From assembly GCA_038503065.1 (NCBI GenBank), contig JBCAMK010000008.1, positions 1,550,001 to 1,614,000 of the forward strand: a stretch of 64,000 nucleotides of DNA, in the 5' to 3' direction. Below the pieces are notes generated by a model. That model searched no databases, was not told where the DNA came from, and saw nothing but the letters and a program-made list of their open reading frames with translations. This document shows positions 48,401-60,517 of this stretch, piece by piece. The translations under genes and the position numbers were made by a program. Position 1 is the first letter of the stretch. The number at the start of each line of letters is the position of its first letter. The stretch comes from Paragyromitra xinjiangensis (lineage: Eukaryota; Ascomycota; Pezizomycetes; Pezizales; Discinaceae).

Positions 48401-50397
48401 TGCAATGAAATCACGAACTAGTCCGACCAGGTGCCATTAATGGCTATGCAACTATGTGACTTGCATCCATCTTCCTTCCTCGAACATTATCCAAACTACC
48501 AGGCTGGTAAGGGTAAGGATAGATACCGATCCTCCGTATATGTAACACAAACTGCACGAACTTTAGCCCGTAAATTCCTAGTACATATGTAACTAAATCT
48601 AAGAGATGTGTCTCAGAATATATATCTGAAAGTGTGCATGATATTCTAGGAGAACGAGGAAAAGAATAAATGGAAGGAAAAAAAGACAACTCTTGGCATA
48701 CGGGTATGTAGCATGCTATAGCACAGCAATTCAATTTGCGCTTTGCTCCTATAAAACCACCTCCCAAGACCCATCCTCAAGGTAAGGGACTCAACAGAAA
48801 GGCCAAAGGTTAGGTTATAACACCTTATCTTCCGAAATCATTATTCTTTTTAGTAGCGCAGTTTTTTGTCCCACAAGACCGATCGCCATTAACTCCGTAT
48901 TTTTACCCCCGGCTGTGATTCGATCACTTCTTTAAATGAATGCTGTGATATCAGCCAAGGAACCACGATCTACCATCCTTCGGTTTCTGTCCATTTGGAG
49001 GTATTTATATTAATATCGGGAGAGAAATTCTTTCCAGAGTTTCTCTTTAGAGGATTTGGGAAAGTGCTTCAAGTCAATTAACCTTGAAGGGCCGAATGAC
49101 ATGAAAAGGACGGTGTTTAAAAGAAATTCCTTTTTGTCAGCTGGAAACATCCACTACCAAGGCTAAGGGTTTAGAAGGCACTGTTTTGACGATGAGCGAG
49201 TTGGATCTATAGCTTCTCCCTCTCTCGAAGATCGCCCTGAATCTTGGATAGCTAAAGAACCATCGATGATAAGATTAGGTAGGGATAATATTTCGTCTGC
49301 TGCAGCAAATTTTCAGTTGTTTCTGGTCCTCGGTTTTCACTAGCGCTTGACCTGAACTTTGCGTGGCTGAAACATTGTTGATTATGTAGAAGATAAGAAT
49401 CACGCTCTCCCTCCTCCAATGGCGCCATATTGGTTATTGATGGCTTTGGCGCCTTCTTTGTGATTCGGTTAAGATTTGTGCAGCTAAAGCGCCATCAATG
49501 ACTAAACTGGATAATGATCGCGACCATTCTCGTGGAACAGTGCCGCCTCTATCATAGGTGGCGTTGGAATTGGGCTGATAAACTTGTTGAGGCTGTCTTG
49601 GGCTTCCCTAGAAGCAATCCGAGACAGATAGCGAAATCTAGCAAGCCATTTTGCAACATCTCATCAACGACATTTTTAGTATCGGTCACTTTAATGGCAT
49701 CAGTATTCTGAGAACCTCTGGGAACAGCCCGTAATCTCCCTGGCGACCTGTGCAGCATGCCGAAGAGTAGCTAGCTAAGCGCAGTCGACATCGGAGTCTG
49801 AGGATTTTGGGACTTAGTTTAAGTTTGTTATTGCACCCACCTTGGATGGCATCGGGGGAACCGAGGAAGGACTTGCGTGAGTTAAGGGTCGTATATTAGT
49901 TGCTGTTATCGTTCCCTCCTAGTGCGTCACGAAACTTCTAGTCAATAATCTTCGAAGTTGCTGGTAGGACGTTTATAGGGTTGGGTTCTGATTCGTTAAG
50001 TTCCTTTTCGGGGTTGAAACTTCTCTTACCCTTTTTCTAGTCGTTATTCCTAATTACCCAGTTTCCTCGATGGATGACAGAGAGTTAATTAGTCAGGCTA
50101 GCTGATGTTTTAGGTATTGGTTCTTCCCCGAACTAATCTTTCAGGGTAGAGATTCTGGCACCTAGAGCGGACCCTGTAGCTCCAAAATCACTACCTATAA
50201 TAACCATCTCAGCCAAAGATTTCAGTACTTCGCCTTCCTTTCCATGGCGTAATATTGGGCAGAGCATTATATCGGCGTGAGCACTAATCTGTTTCTGCCT
50301 AGTCGTCGCCTGTGCGCTACTTTTCCTTGTCAAAAATGCTCATATTATTGTATTCTTTATGTGTGAGAGAAGCTACTCTTTTGTCAGCTTCGTGAAT

Positions 50398-50441
50398 ACT
50401 ACTACTACTGCTACTACTACGACCACCACTGCTGCTGCTAG
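50398..50441. repeat. CTA/CTG trinucleotide repeat tract
   Basis: Interrupted runs of CTA, CTG and CCA units in non-coding DNA. Confidence 0.8.
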
Positions 50442-51909
50442 GTCAGGAACGGACAACCGCTACAAATCTAGATTGACGGAGGCAGAGGTGGCGCCGTCGA
50501 GGTAGGTCCCAGAGACATTAGATATGATTCTGTGAGTGCCATAATGGCCAAAAATGAAGAATAATAAAGGTAGGAAATATATACGGTAGGTGAGCTGGTA
50601 GCCTATGGCGGTGGCTGAGAAGTAACTCTGAAGGTTGGGAAAAAGGAGTGGCTGAAACCCAATTATAGTCAATCCAAAAGTAGCAATCCTACCTTCTATA
50701 TAAAAGAGCAAGCTAAAGAATCCGAATTAGAAAAGTTAGGGCCCTGCGCAAACGGCCGAACCAGGGAATGAATGCACACAACAAGTGTGAAGTGTAGTGG
50801 ACGAGAGTAGAGATAGACCGTGGTATTTGGGGATGCTACTAACGTTAACGTGCACAGTCCCGTAAGAAAAGTCCTGGCGCCCTTGTCAATTCGGCGCTGC
50901 AACCAAACAGTCGCAGTGAACAACGTCCTGGAGGACAAATAATAGAAAGAGTAGGTTTTATAAATCCTACAGTGCTAAATAATATCCTCCTAATTTTTAC
51001 TATCATCTACTGCAGGAGCTGCGGCCTAAATTCTTCAGTGGTCAGGCTTTAGGGGCGCTAGGACTTTTCTTACGGTGCTATACAAGACGAACTATCTTTC
51101 ACAAAAACATAGGTAGTGTTCAATTAAACCAGTCACCTTCGGCGGTGCCCTACAAATTCTAAAAGCGGTCCATATTCAAAGAATTCCATGTCTCTAAGCA
51201 AGGTACATACACAACCACATGCAGCCACTCAGGCTGGCACACAAGCATAATTATGATGACCGCCATCACAGTGGTTTGTGAAATATACTACAACTTGATG
51301 ACAACGACGAATCCTCCTTTTAACTACAAACATTATGATATGTGTGTTTGATTTTCCCCTAAAGGTGTACAATACAGTACATCAGAGGGTGAAAGTCCAT
51401 GTAACGAAAATTGTGATCTAAAATGTTGCGGCCTGGGGATGAATTCATGAAGCTGTGATGGTTAGGTGTAGTGGTGGCTAGGGTGATGAAGGGTTTGGAA
51501 AGAAATTTCATTTGAAGATCGGCCATCTTTTAGTGCCAATTGATAGGTCAGTTGATACTCAAATGGTCCTGTTAGTAAATGGGTTGGTCCATTTGCCTAC
51601 CAGCCGACCTGTTTGTAAATGAGCTCTAGTAGATTACGGGTCGGAACATATATATGGCCGCGATAGCCAACGTCCCGAACCCCACTAGGCCCACTCTGGT
51701 TTGTAGCGTAATTACTTCCCCTGACTGAGTAATACTACCTACACACCAGGCTCCTCCATTCAAAACACGAAGGGTACATTACCATAGAAACATACTAGCT
51801 ATTTTCCCAGCGTCCTAAGCGAGTTGATACTTTCAATAGTTACAGCTACAACTCCCCGTGGGCTATTAGGTCCCGAATCGACATCATCCCCTCCCATTTA
51901 ATTAAATTA

Positions 51910-52110
51910 CGATCTCTATATATATATATAAGAAGACCGTCGAGGCCGAAAATTCAAAAGAATATTCTCATGAAAATAGCGGTCTAACTTAATAAAGAAG
52001 ACTCATAAGGGAGTTTGCCGAACACGGACCAGGGGGCTCAAGGCAATTTGGGGCTTTTCTGCCAAGAATATTCTCATAAAATTATTCTTATAGATCGAGC
52101 GAGCACACTG
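51910..52110. mobile_element. Tc1/mariner-type MITE, copy 1 (left end decayed)
   Basis: Shares with copy 2 the blocks ACCGTC.AGG.CGA, AGAATATTCT, TTTGCC/TTTACC-AA.ACGG and CTGCCAAG/CCGCTAAG-AATATTCT in the same order and orientation. The right end, read inward, is CAGTGTGCTCGCTCGATCTA and is followed by TA at 52111. The left end has been replaced by a TA dinucleotide run, so the left boundary is approximate. Confidence 0.65.
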
Positions 52111-52345
52111 TATCAGCATCTAATAGATGGCCCAAGTTCTCCGAAAATTCTCTATTTAAACCCACGAGAAATACTAGTATGCCATAAAGCGATGTTTCCA
52201 GGAGCCAAATTAAACGACCATGCATATGGTGCATTCTGATATCTCGAGGTTGGGTTTTTTGGCCGGGCATACCTTCCAACCATCACCCAGAAAAAATTTG
52301 AGCTTGCCACAGGTCGCCATAGCGCCTAGGAACTGATACGATGAT

Positions 52346-52538
52346 ACAGTACAATCGCTCTATAAGGATACCGTCAGGACCGAGAATACAGAAGAATATT
52401 CTTATAAGAAGGGTAGTCTAGCCCAATGAAGAAGGTTTATAAGAAGAGTTTACCAAATACGGGCTAGAGAGGTAGTTTCGGGGGGGTGTTCCGCTAAGAA
52501 TATTCTTATAAAAATATTCTTATAGGGTGAGTGTACTG
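52346..52538. mobile_element. Tc1/mariner-type MITE, copy 2, 193 bp
   Basis: The left end CAGTACAATCGCTCTATAAG and the right end, read inward, CAGTACACTCACCCTATAAG form an inverted repeat, with TA at 52344-52345 and 52539-52540. The interior has several AGAATATTCTTATAA palindromic motifs and no coding capacity. It is a diverged sibling of the copy about 240 bp to the left, in direct orientation. Confidence 0.78.
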
Positions 52539-53639
52539 TAGGTGAGTTAGTGGTACATACCAGGGAGGTGACTCCTGGAAATATCCGTCCTTTAAAATGG
52601 GTTCTAGCCTTATGGGGCAATAAAGACTTAGAACTGTTACTCTAAAAAGTGACTCGAACCATTACTGAAGCTGGGGCCGGCAGGGGCTTATTGTTGCCAC
52701 ATCCTTATCTCAAGCTCCGTTCATAAGAGCTCTGCCCACATGTGCAGCTGATACCACCCAGGCGGAGAAATGACAAAACCTTATATGTTAGATCGTCAGC
52801 TCTGGGGAAGTATTTGACTAATAGGTTACATTTTTCGTATAAGATCAGATACCAGCTTTCAGTCTATTGGTCTATAGATCTATTCAATCATTGGCCCAGA
52901 ATAAGAAATCATAATTAACGCGCCTATCTAGCTCACCCCATACAGATAGGTCACCCATGCTGAATAACGAGGCTCTGAAAAACCATTGATTCTAAGAAAG
53001 CGCCCTCTCCCTCGCTCAACCGCAAGATCCTAGATCTAATCCATAGCAACCCAAATAAAACCTCACCTGTGGCTAATCCCCCTCAGCTACATACGACTAG
53101 AACTAACTAGTGAAAATGCTGGTGCTAGTGGGCTGTACCATCACAGATTGGCAGGTAGGAAGATCACTTAGGAAAGAAGATATGAATAGAGAAGTAGAGC
53201 TCTTGATTACTATTGCCCTCTAAGCTGTGAGGAGTGAAACTTTACAGCTGAAGCTCGCAATACATCAAGATCATTTATCACATTTACAAAGCGAAAGAAA
53301 TAAAAACTGAAATGAAATTAGAGAGGAAAAAAACACCAAAACCTGAATACTGATACCGCCCGATTATCATACTATTCCCACGTAATTGGAAGCAAAATTT
53401 ACCATAGTAGTTACATATATATATAGAGCACAAAAAACAAAACGAACCAAAAGGTATCAAAGAGAGAAAAGAAAAAACTCCGCCCAGTCCCGTCCTTACT
53501 GAATAGAAAATAGAAAAGCTCCGAAACCCACCATTCAAAACGTGTATTTCTCAAACGAAACCAAACCAAACCAAACCCCAAAACACGCAACCTTACCGAA
53601 TAAAAATCATTGACGCCGTAAACTTCTACCACCACAGCC

Positions 53640-54381
53640 TCACCTCCCAAGCCCACTCCAGGCTCGCCGCACATCGATCCTAAATGATCCTTCCCTGTTA
53701 GGCGTCCCACTCCCAGCAAGATTGACCGGGACCGACTCCGAGGCCTCCGCCGGAACCTGATTAACTGCAACCACCGTCCCATCTCCCCTCCTATCGGGGA
53801 TATTATACTCCGGTGGCCCTACACGCGATGGTTCGCCTCGTTCTTCGTCCTCTCTAAGCTGTGATGCGTCTCCACGTTCCAGGTCCTTGATGATGACATC
53901 ATATTCTGGCGGCGGTGCCTCATAGCGTGGGAGCTGATCACGAGAATCGGAGCCTTGCGTACGGGTACGTGTTATTCCAGGAAGTGGGGAAAGGTTTGTC
54001 ACTGCTGGTTCTGGCCTACACTCTTCCGTCAGCTTTTCTCTATAGCTCACATATAACTTTCCCGCAGTTTCCCCACAACTTCTTCATTTTCCGGGCCTGC
54101 GCTAGGCCGAAAGGAGGTGAAAATGGAAGGGTAAATAGTACCTAACAACATCCATACCGCGATCACCGCGGAACTGCCATGGCGACGGGGCGAACTGGAG
54201 AGTCCCGGCTTGCGCAGCTGCGAGACGCTGGCGGCGGAGGAGGACGGAGCGAAGGAAGAGCATGAGCAGGAGGATAGCGATTATTATTCCTATTCTTTTA
54301 AACGAAACTGTGAGCTAGAGTGCTCGACGTAAGAAAAGAAGAGAGGGGAGAAATGTACGTGTATACGATATCCTGCGTCAT
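53640..54381 (-). CDS. small single-pass membrane protein with two PPEY motifs
   Basis: Proposed exons: 54381-54367, 54314-54142, 54101-54051, 54015-53640, giving 204 residues with the frame kept throughout. The introns would be 52, 40 and 35 bp, the last two unusually short; intron 3 has a GCTGAC branch. An alternative joins 54142 straight to 54045 (96-bp intron), replacing AGPENEEVVGKLRESYM by YREKLTEECR. The N-terminus has one hydrophobic helix (residues 13-26, IGIIIAILLLMLFL) followed by RRQR. The tail is Pro/Arg/Glu-rich with PPPEYD and GPPEYN, the PY motifs bound by Nedd4/Rsp5 ubiquitin ligases. The topology recalls yeast Rcr or Sna-type adaptor proteins, but I see no convincing family match. 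The last exon is the safest part. Confidence 0.55.
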
Positions 54382-56418
54382 ATTTGCTATCCAGCTTCTT
54401 GCGCTTTACTTCCTCAATTTTTAATATTTTCTCTTCTTTCGTTGCCCTTCGTCGTCGCCTTCAATAGCTTCTTCGTCGTCTGGAGGGAGGAAAAAAACCA
54501 AGCTTTGATCAGAGGTCTCAGCAGTCGCCCATCGCCACCCACTACGATCGAACAAGGGTTTCTGTTCGCACGGGTTTCTGCGACCTGGGTGAGACTAGTC
54601 GTGTGACAGTACGGTGACACCCTCAGACACGCGGGGTTTTGCGACATTTTGCAATGGTTTGTGGCGTACTGGTACTCCTGTGGCGACGCGAGAGACGAAT
54701 AGAATAGTGGGTTAGGGTTGCACGGAGTATCACTCAGGTCCAGGGTAGGTTTTTGCACTCAGGGCTCATAATGTCGTGCATGATTATCGAGGGGGTTCAA
54801 TCCCTACCCGCTGCGTATGTGGAATACCGTTGGTGCATGGCCACGGATTTCCCGGGTTCTAAGAGACGTGGGCTGGGCCGAGCTAGATGCTAGGAAGTTT
54901 ATCCGTAGGGCAGTAGCGATAGGTGCTCGCATTAATTCATTCCGTGTCAAGCAACGATGATACATGCAATGTTCGAAACGAAGTCCAGCCTCCAAGCGGA
55001 AGAGTTATGCTCGACGGTGGAAGTTCTCGTAGACGACATGTGGGTAATTGCCGAAGTCACAGGAGTCAGTTTAGGCTTAGAGATAAGAAATCACAATAGA
55101 AACCGAGGAGTTTCGAGTTTGATGACTATCGTGTACACATGTGGGTTGTTGTTCTAAGTATAATTGATACTTCTGGATGTGTAAGTCCCACGTCACTGAT
55201 TCTGTATCAAACAGAGATTTGGCTAAATTCAACGCATCACTTGATCTCATTCAGTCTCAAACAGAATATCACAAGGTCGGAATTAGACCTGCAATCCGCA
55301 GCAAAAGGCCTTGACAAACCCAGAGATATGCAATCACAATCAACATCATCAAACGAGATTTGCCGCGACCTTAGCTTCCCGAGACATCGTGACATCTTTC
55401 AGTTGAGGCCGATACCCGAGTTATATGTAGCCAACTAACGGTTGAATTCAACGAAGCTTAGTGTGAGGGGCTATCTCATCGACAACATCGCATCTCATCG
55501 TTCCGGATAAACTCATAAAGAAATAACCCAAAGAAATCTACCGGCTGCATTCCAATCATTGTCCTCCGAATCATAAAATTCTCCGAACACTGCGAGAGGA
55601 ACAATTACCCGGTAAGGCCTACTCTCACTCTTTGCTATTCAATTCAGCCGCCGTCGCCTCGTCGCCTCGTCGGCGAAACTCAGGGCCTGAGAATCCCGAG
55701 AGAAGCCCTTGTTGCCGCCGCCTCTTACCATGCCGCTCTCGGTGCAGCTTCGGCAAGCTTTCTATTTAGCCTGATCACAACCCTGGATATCGGTTCCAAC
55801 CCCCCGCTTCACCCCACAACGTGGGACTCCTTTGCAGCCATGGAAAAGCTCGAGATGCAATCTCATGAGGAGCGGAGCGGGCGGATGGGGTATCAGGTAC
55901 TATGTGAATAGATTCAACTTTACCGAATGCTGTCCCCGTGTTATTCCCAGGGGCTCTTCCTTCCCCCCCCACCTTCTCTCCTCGCAATTGCGTCGGGAAC
56001 ATGGGAAAAAGATTTACCGTCTGTGGAGAGTAGCGGAGGAACGGATGGGAATAGACCGAAGATAAAAGGCAGCTTGCCTCCTAATACTGAGAAAAGCATA
56101 TCTTTGTGGAGCTTTTTGTTGAGGACCGCCTATATATTCCATAGCTGTCAATTATTGGTGATAGTTAAAGCTGGCTTGCATACTGAAGACTTTTTTGGAT
56201 CTCGTGGTGAGCAGTTGATATTACCTCTTATTGTTGCCCCTCACTTTCTTTTTTTCTTTCTTTTTTTCTTTCTTTGCTCCAAGTCGTGTGACGGCGAAGA
56301 TCATTATTGAGTTAATATTAACCCCCACCTGCAGAACAAATTCAAATCAAATCAACCTTCGAATAAAACCTCCGTTTCTTCTGCAACGACTGCCCAAACC
56401 CCATTAAACACAGAAACA
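54382..56418. other. divergent intergenic region between the PPEY gene and L-arabinitol dehydrogenase
   Basis: Contains the promoters of both flanking genes. Near the dehydrogenase there is a TATATATT at 56130 and a pyrimidine tract of CTTT units at 56249-56277, about 150 bp before the start. A short unspliced-looking leader (CAAATTCAAATCAAATC...) runs into the ATG. No gene supported. Confidence 0.5.
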
Positions 56419-57680
56419 ATGACTGCAACAAGTGTAAATTCGACTCTAAAACCCAATATCGGAGTGTACACCGACCCCCAACACAACCTCTACATTGCGG
56501 ATGCGTCTCCGTCTGCGGAGGATGTGCAGAGTGGAGATGCTTTAGAGCATGGGGAAGTTACCATTCAAATTCGGAGTACTGGTATTTGCGGGTCAGTCGA
56601 TATCCTGTTGCTCGGCGAAAATAGAGTTGGCACTGACACCTCAATAGCTCCGATGTTCATTTCTGGCACGCTGGATGTATCGGCCCTATGATTGTTGAAG
56701 ACAAACACATTCTCGGACACGAATCCGCCGGCGAGGTACGCTGCCCTCTCACTCCACCCCCACATGCTAGAAAAGTACGCCGAGGGACTATCCTACTAAC
56801 CCTCCCCACCCCATAGATTCTTGCTGTCCACCCCTCCGTCAAGCACCTCAAGCCAGGCGACCGCGTCGCCGTCGAACCCAACATTCCTTGTCACTCCTGC
56901 GAGCCCTGTTTGACCGGCCGCTACAACGGCTGCGAACACGTCCTCTTCCTCTCCACCCCACCAGTCCCTGGTCTCCTCCGCCGCTACGTCAACCACCCCG
57001 CCAAATGGTGCCACAAGCTCCCGCCTACAATGTCCTTTGAAGACGGTGCGCTTCTTGAGCCGTTGTCTGTTGCCCTCGCGGCTATCGACCGTGCGCAACT
57101 CAAGCTCGGAGATGCTGCGCTCATCTGTGGCGCAGGCCCGATTGGTCTCATCACTCTACTATGTGCCCGTGCTGCCGGAGCCGAACCTATCGTGATCACG
57201 GATATTGACCAAGGACGCCTTGACTTTGCAAAGTCGCTCGTAGCAGACAAGCCTGGTGTACTGAAAACATACCTTGTCACCCGCGGGAAGAGTGAGGAGG
57301 AGCTATCAGAAGGGATTAAGGAAGCCCTTGGTGGCATCGAGCCTGACGTTGCGTTAGAGTGCACTGGTGTTGAGTCTTCTATTGGTGCAGCGATCCATGC
57401 AGTACGATTTGGAGGTTCAGTGTTTGTGGTTGGTGTCGGGAAGAATGAGATGAAATTCCCCTTCATGAGGTTGTCGACCAGGGAGGTGGATCTGAAGTTC
57501 CAATACCGGTATTGCAATACGTGGCCGAAGGCGATTAGGCTCGTTGATAGTGGGGTGTTGTCGGGGATTAGAAAGCTAGTGACACATAGGTTTGCGATTG
57601 AGGATGCGGTAGAGGCATTTAAGACGAGTGCGGATATGAAGAGTGGGGCGATAAAGGTGCAGATTGTGAATAAGGATTAG
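56419..57680 (+). CDS. lad1: L-arabinitol 4-dehydrogenase (zinc-dependent MDR family)
   Basis: Three exons: 56419-56591, 56648-56735 and 56817-57680. The introns are 56 bp (GTCAGT...AATAG) and 81 bp (GTACGC...TACTAAC...CATAG). The product is 374 residues, close to the family's usual size. Catalytic zinc ligands are Cys57 (GICGSD), His82-Glu83 (GHES) and Glu169 (LLEPLSVA). Structural zinc cysteines are 112, 115, 118 and 126. The nucleotide loop is GAGPIGL (192-198), with an acidic ITDID end to the second strand consistent with NAD rather than [20 protein letters not shown] matches fungal Lad/xylitol-dehydrogenase-type polyol dehydrogenases. Lad converts L-arabinitol to L-xylulose in cytosolic L-arabinose catabolism. 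Xylitol or sorbitol dehydrogenase activity is the main alternative. Splicing is required, since the genomic frame stops in intron 1. Confidence 0.92.
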
Positions 57681-60517
57681 GGGGGTTGAACCGGGTTCGA
57701 CAGATTGAATAACTATTTGCTGTATTGTTAGAACGCCAACGAATAAAGGAGTTTTTCGATGAGCCACGACGATTCTAGAAATGAGCTCCGGCTGGGTGTG
57801 TCTTGTGTCTAGTTGAAGAAACAACTGATCGCAGAGTTTGCAAATCCTCCAGCTTATTGGGACGGGAAGTACGATAGCTGCATCCACGCGGGCACTAAGA
57901 GAAGTTCGACCTACCAAGTAATCTTTAATGATGTAGGACCGGAAGCAATGTCATCACACAAAAGGTCCAATTGCGAATATGCTCGTCCCACGGTGTTCGC
58001 GAATATTCGATTCCTTACCTATTTCTGTTTAACACTAACCTATTTCTTCAATAGGTGCATGAATCATCTCCGATGTACCCTTCCCTCAACCTCTCAAATC
58101 GGGCAAACAAATTTCAGGTTTTCGCTTGAAAGAGGAGACTAAAGTCTAGATGCCTAGCCTAGGGGCGAGTAGCAGAATTCATCATCGTCATCACAATTAG
58201 CGAGTGATAATCTCGGAACCTGACATTTCGTCGAGTGATGATCTATGACTCTTAGGTAGCAAAAGAAAAAATACAACTTGATCAGTATTTACCACATACA
58301 GAGCACGTTTTTGGCAGCAGTTGAGTATCCTGTCACCTGCAGATCCGGGTTAGACATCTCTAGAGCCAGCACGTGACCAATGTATCTTATCATCCAGGTG
58401 CGCAGTTGTTGGGTAGGTATGGCTTTTCGGAAGCTTCCACGGTCCAGGCTACATATCCCGATTTGTTGGGTGGCGGAGGTTCGCGACCGTGTGTTGTATG
58501 GTGTCTTAGAAGTGATGGTGGTGATGGTGATGATGGGGGTTCCACGATGCAACACCCCACCGCGATCGAGGGAGTGGGATGCGTGAAGTACCTGCTGAGG
58601 CACAACCCTGGTAAAATCGGTAAAAAGGTACATTCGCTGATGGACACGTAAATGTGTGCTCCAAGGTGGGAGAAGGCTGAAGACAAGCTTGTACGACAGT
58701 GTTTTAGAATTTGGATTATGGGCAAAACGTCGTCAATTACGCGATTCCGGTTGGAAGAAGCTCAAGAAAACGATACTTGGTGGAGGCTGGTGTTTTTCTT
58801 CACCGTTTGCGTACGTCAGTTAGAACTAGAGGCAAACATGGTGTTTGGAGCAGCCCATGTCTTAAGACTCGGCAAACAGGGTATTGGTCCGTGCGCCTGT
58901 TTGTGCGGCTCCTATCGATAGCCGTGAAGTGGAACACGCATTTCTAAAAATAAGATAAAGATCGCACGTGCATGCGATGTTCCACACGCGAACGCACGCG
59001 AACTGATTCAGCTAGCAGATTTGTTTTTTTAGTGCTCTTCTTCCACTTCAGGGTTCTATTGCCCATTTTGGTGGCTGAACATGTCTCGCAAGCTGTCAAT
59101 CGACATCGGACGAGTGTCAGGATCTAGGGATTCACTATCATCCAGCTCCCGAGTTACGAAAGTGGAAGGACTTTTTTACTATTATCTCCATGAAACGTAC
59201 GCCTCGCGAAGCACGAAACGGTGGGTCTTACATGACCGCATTGATATCTGTTGCGCGTTTCCGTCGTTTCGTGAGAGGAGCAAAGGAACGATTGTCGGGA
59301 AGTCGACAGCAGCCCAGATCGGAGTACGCTCAATTTAGCCAACGGCAGAGCAGGGAGGGAGCGGAGGTCCGGGGAGAGAAGGCTGGACGCGCTCACGCCA
59401 GGCACATCACAACCCCTCACTTGGCTGCTAGCCAATCGCTGCGATAGATTGCATAAAGTTGCCTGGCGCCTCTTCCCAAGACACGGGGATTTCTATGTAT
59501 ATTTCTGGTGCTATATACCTACCTACATACAAACACCAACCGTCAGATACGGTCCAGGCACGAAGTTGGATACCTGTAGTTACCGAACGGTAATCCATAC
59601 CGCGGATCACCCAGAGTGTGCTAAATTTAAGAAACGAACAGACAAAGCGAAGGGGTAGCCGAAGGGGGGAGAGCAAAGTAAATTGAGAAGCGAGACATAC
59701 AACGTTAAACTCGCTCTCTTCAGCAAGGGCAGTGGTATACATATAACCTTGACAGAACCTCCGTGACAAGAGAGGTACACGCCTGTCTCTTGCACCACGA
59801 GTTTCGAGTTCGGATTTCTAGACGGATACATAATAGATTGGACACTGGGATAGATTCCTTTGGTCCTTGCTGCAGCGTCGGGTTACCTGCTATTCAATTG
59901 TTACACTGCGCTGGTGCTGGTCTGCTGTCGTTGGTCTGCCAGTCAGATTTCCCTCTTCGCCACTGGATCCCTTGCCGTCTTGTTTTATCCTTCTTTTCTT
60001 TCAAATATCTACGACGTTCCGGGGTAGAGTAACACCTTTCTATTCTTCTCGTTCCTGCTTTCCTTTCACTTGCTCTTCTCTTGCGGCATTGAATCGTCCC
60101 TGTCCCATCACTTTAATTTTCCCTGGCCATCGAGAACCCTTTATTCTCTCCGCCACCCCTCCCTTGTGTGTTTCTGTCTGGCTGGGTGGGTTATGCATAT
60201 GCGCGACATCTGAATTCTTAACTACATCCCGTCTGCTCAGTCTGGTGAGCCAATAGCCTGACCACATCCATTTGTACCACCACAAATCACTGCCACCACT
60301 GCTGTGCTGTGCTGTTTTGTCTCGTTCCGGCTTCAATTTCCAATTGCTCCTTGATCGCCTGTTCGCTTGCCACCAGCTTACATATTATTCACTTGCATTA
60401 ACTACTGAATCTTCCTCAACGTACGCCGGTTCTGGCCCTTTTCTCCGTTCTTTCTACACACACTGACTTTCTTCCTTCTCTTAGACTTCTCTCTCGCGGA
60501 AAGATCTATTAGCTACA
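57681..60517. other. intergenic: Lad 3' flank and leader of the following gene
   Basis: 57.7-59.9 kb shows only short ORFs with no recognised domain. From about 59930 to 60517 the sense strand is C/T-rich, as before SFP1, and is probably the promoter and leader of the gene starting at 60518. Confidence 0.5.

Larger units (their letters stand above)
45464..53639. other. intergenic: SFP1 3' flank, decayed repeats, Tc1/mariner MITEs and 3' flank of the PPEY gene
   Basis: 45464 to about 46500 is T/G-rich on the SFP1 sense strand, probably 3' UTR and termination region. 46.5-51.9 kb shows no supported gene; a degenerate repeat of about 115 bp is suspected at 49.1-49.5 kb, with trinucleotide repeats at 50398-50441. 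Two related MITEs lie at 51910-52110 and 52346-52538. 53280-53600 is A/C-rich on +, that is T/G-rich downstream of the minus-strand PPEY gene. Confidence 0.5.

Noticed and set aside
52600..52720. Box B-like GGTTCGAGTC on the minus strand
   Set aside because: No matching box A, anticodon arm or acceptor stem.
54741..54800. tRNA-like sequence with a GGTTCAATCCC box B and CTCATAA loop-like segment
   Set aside because: The T stem does not pair properly and no box A or acceptor arm of correct spacing fits; only a GGGTAGG/CCTACCC hairpin is present.
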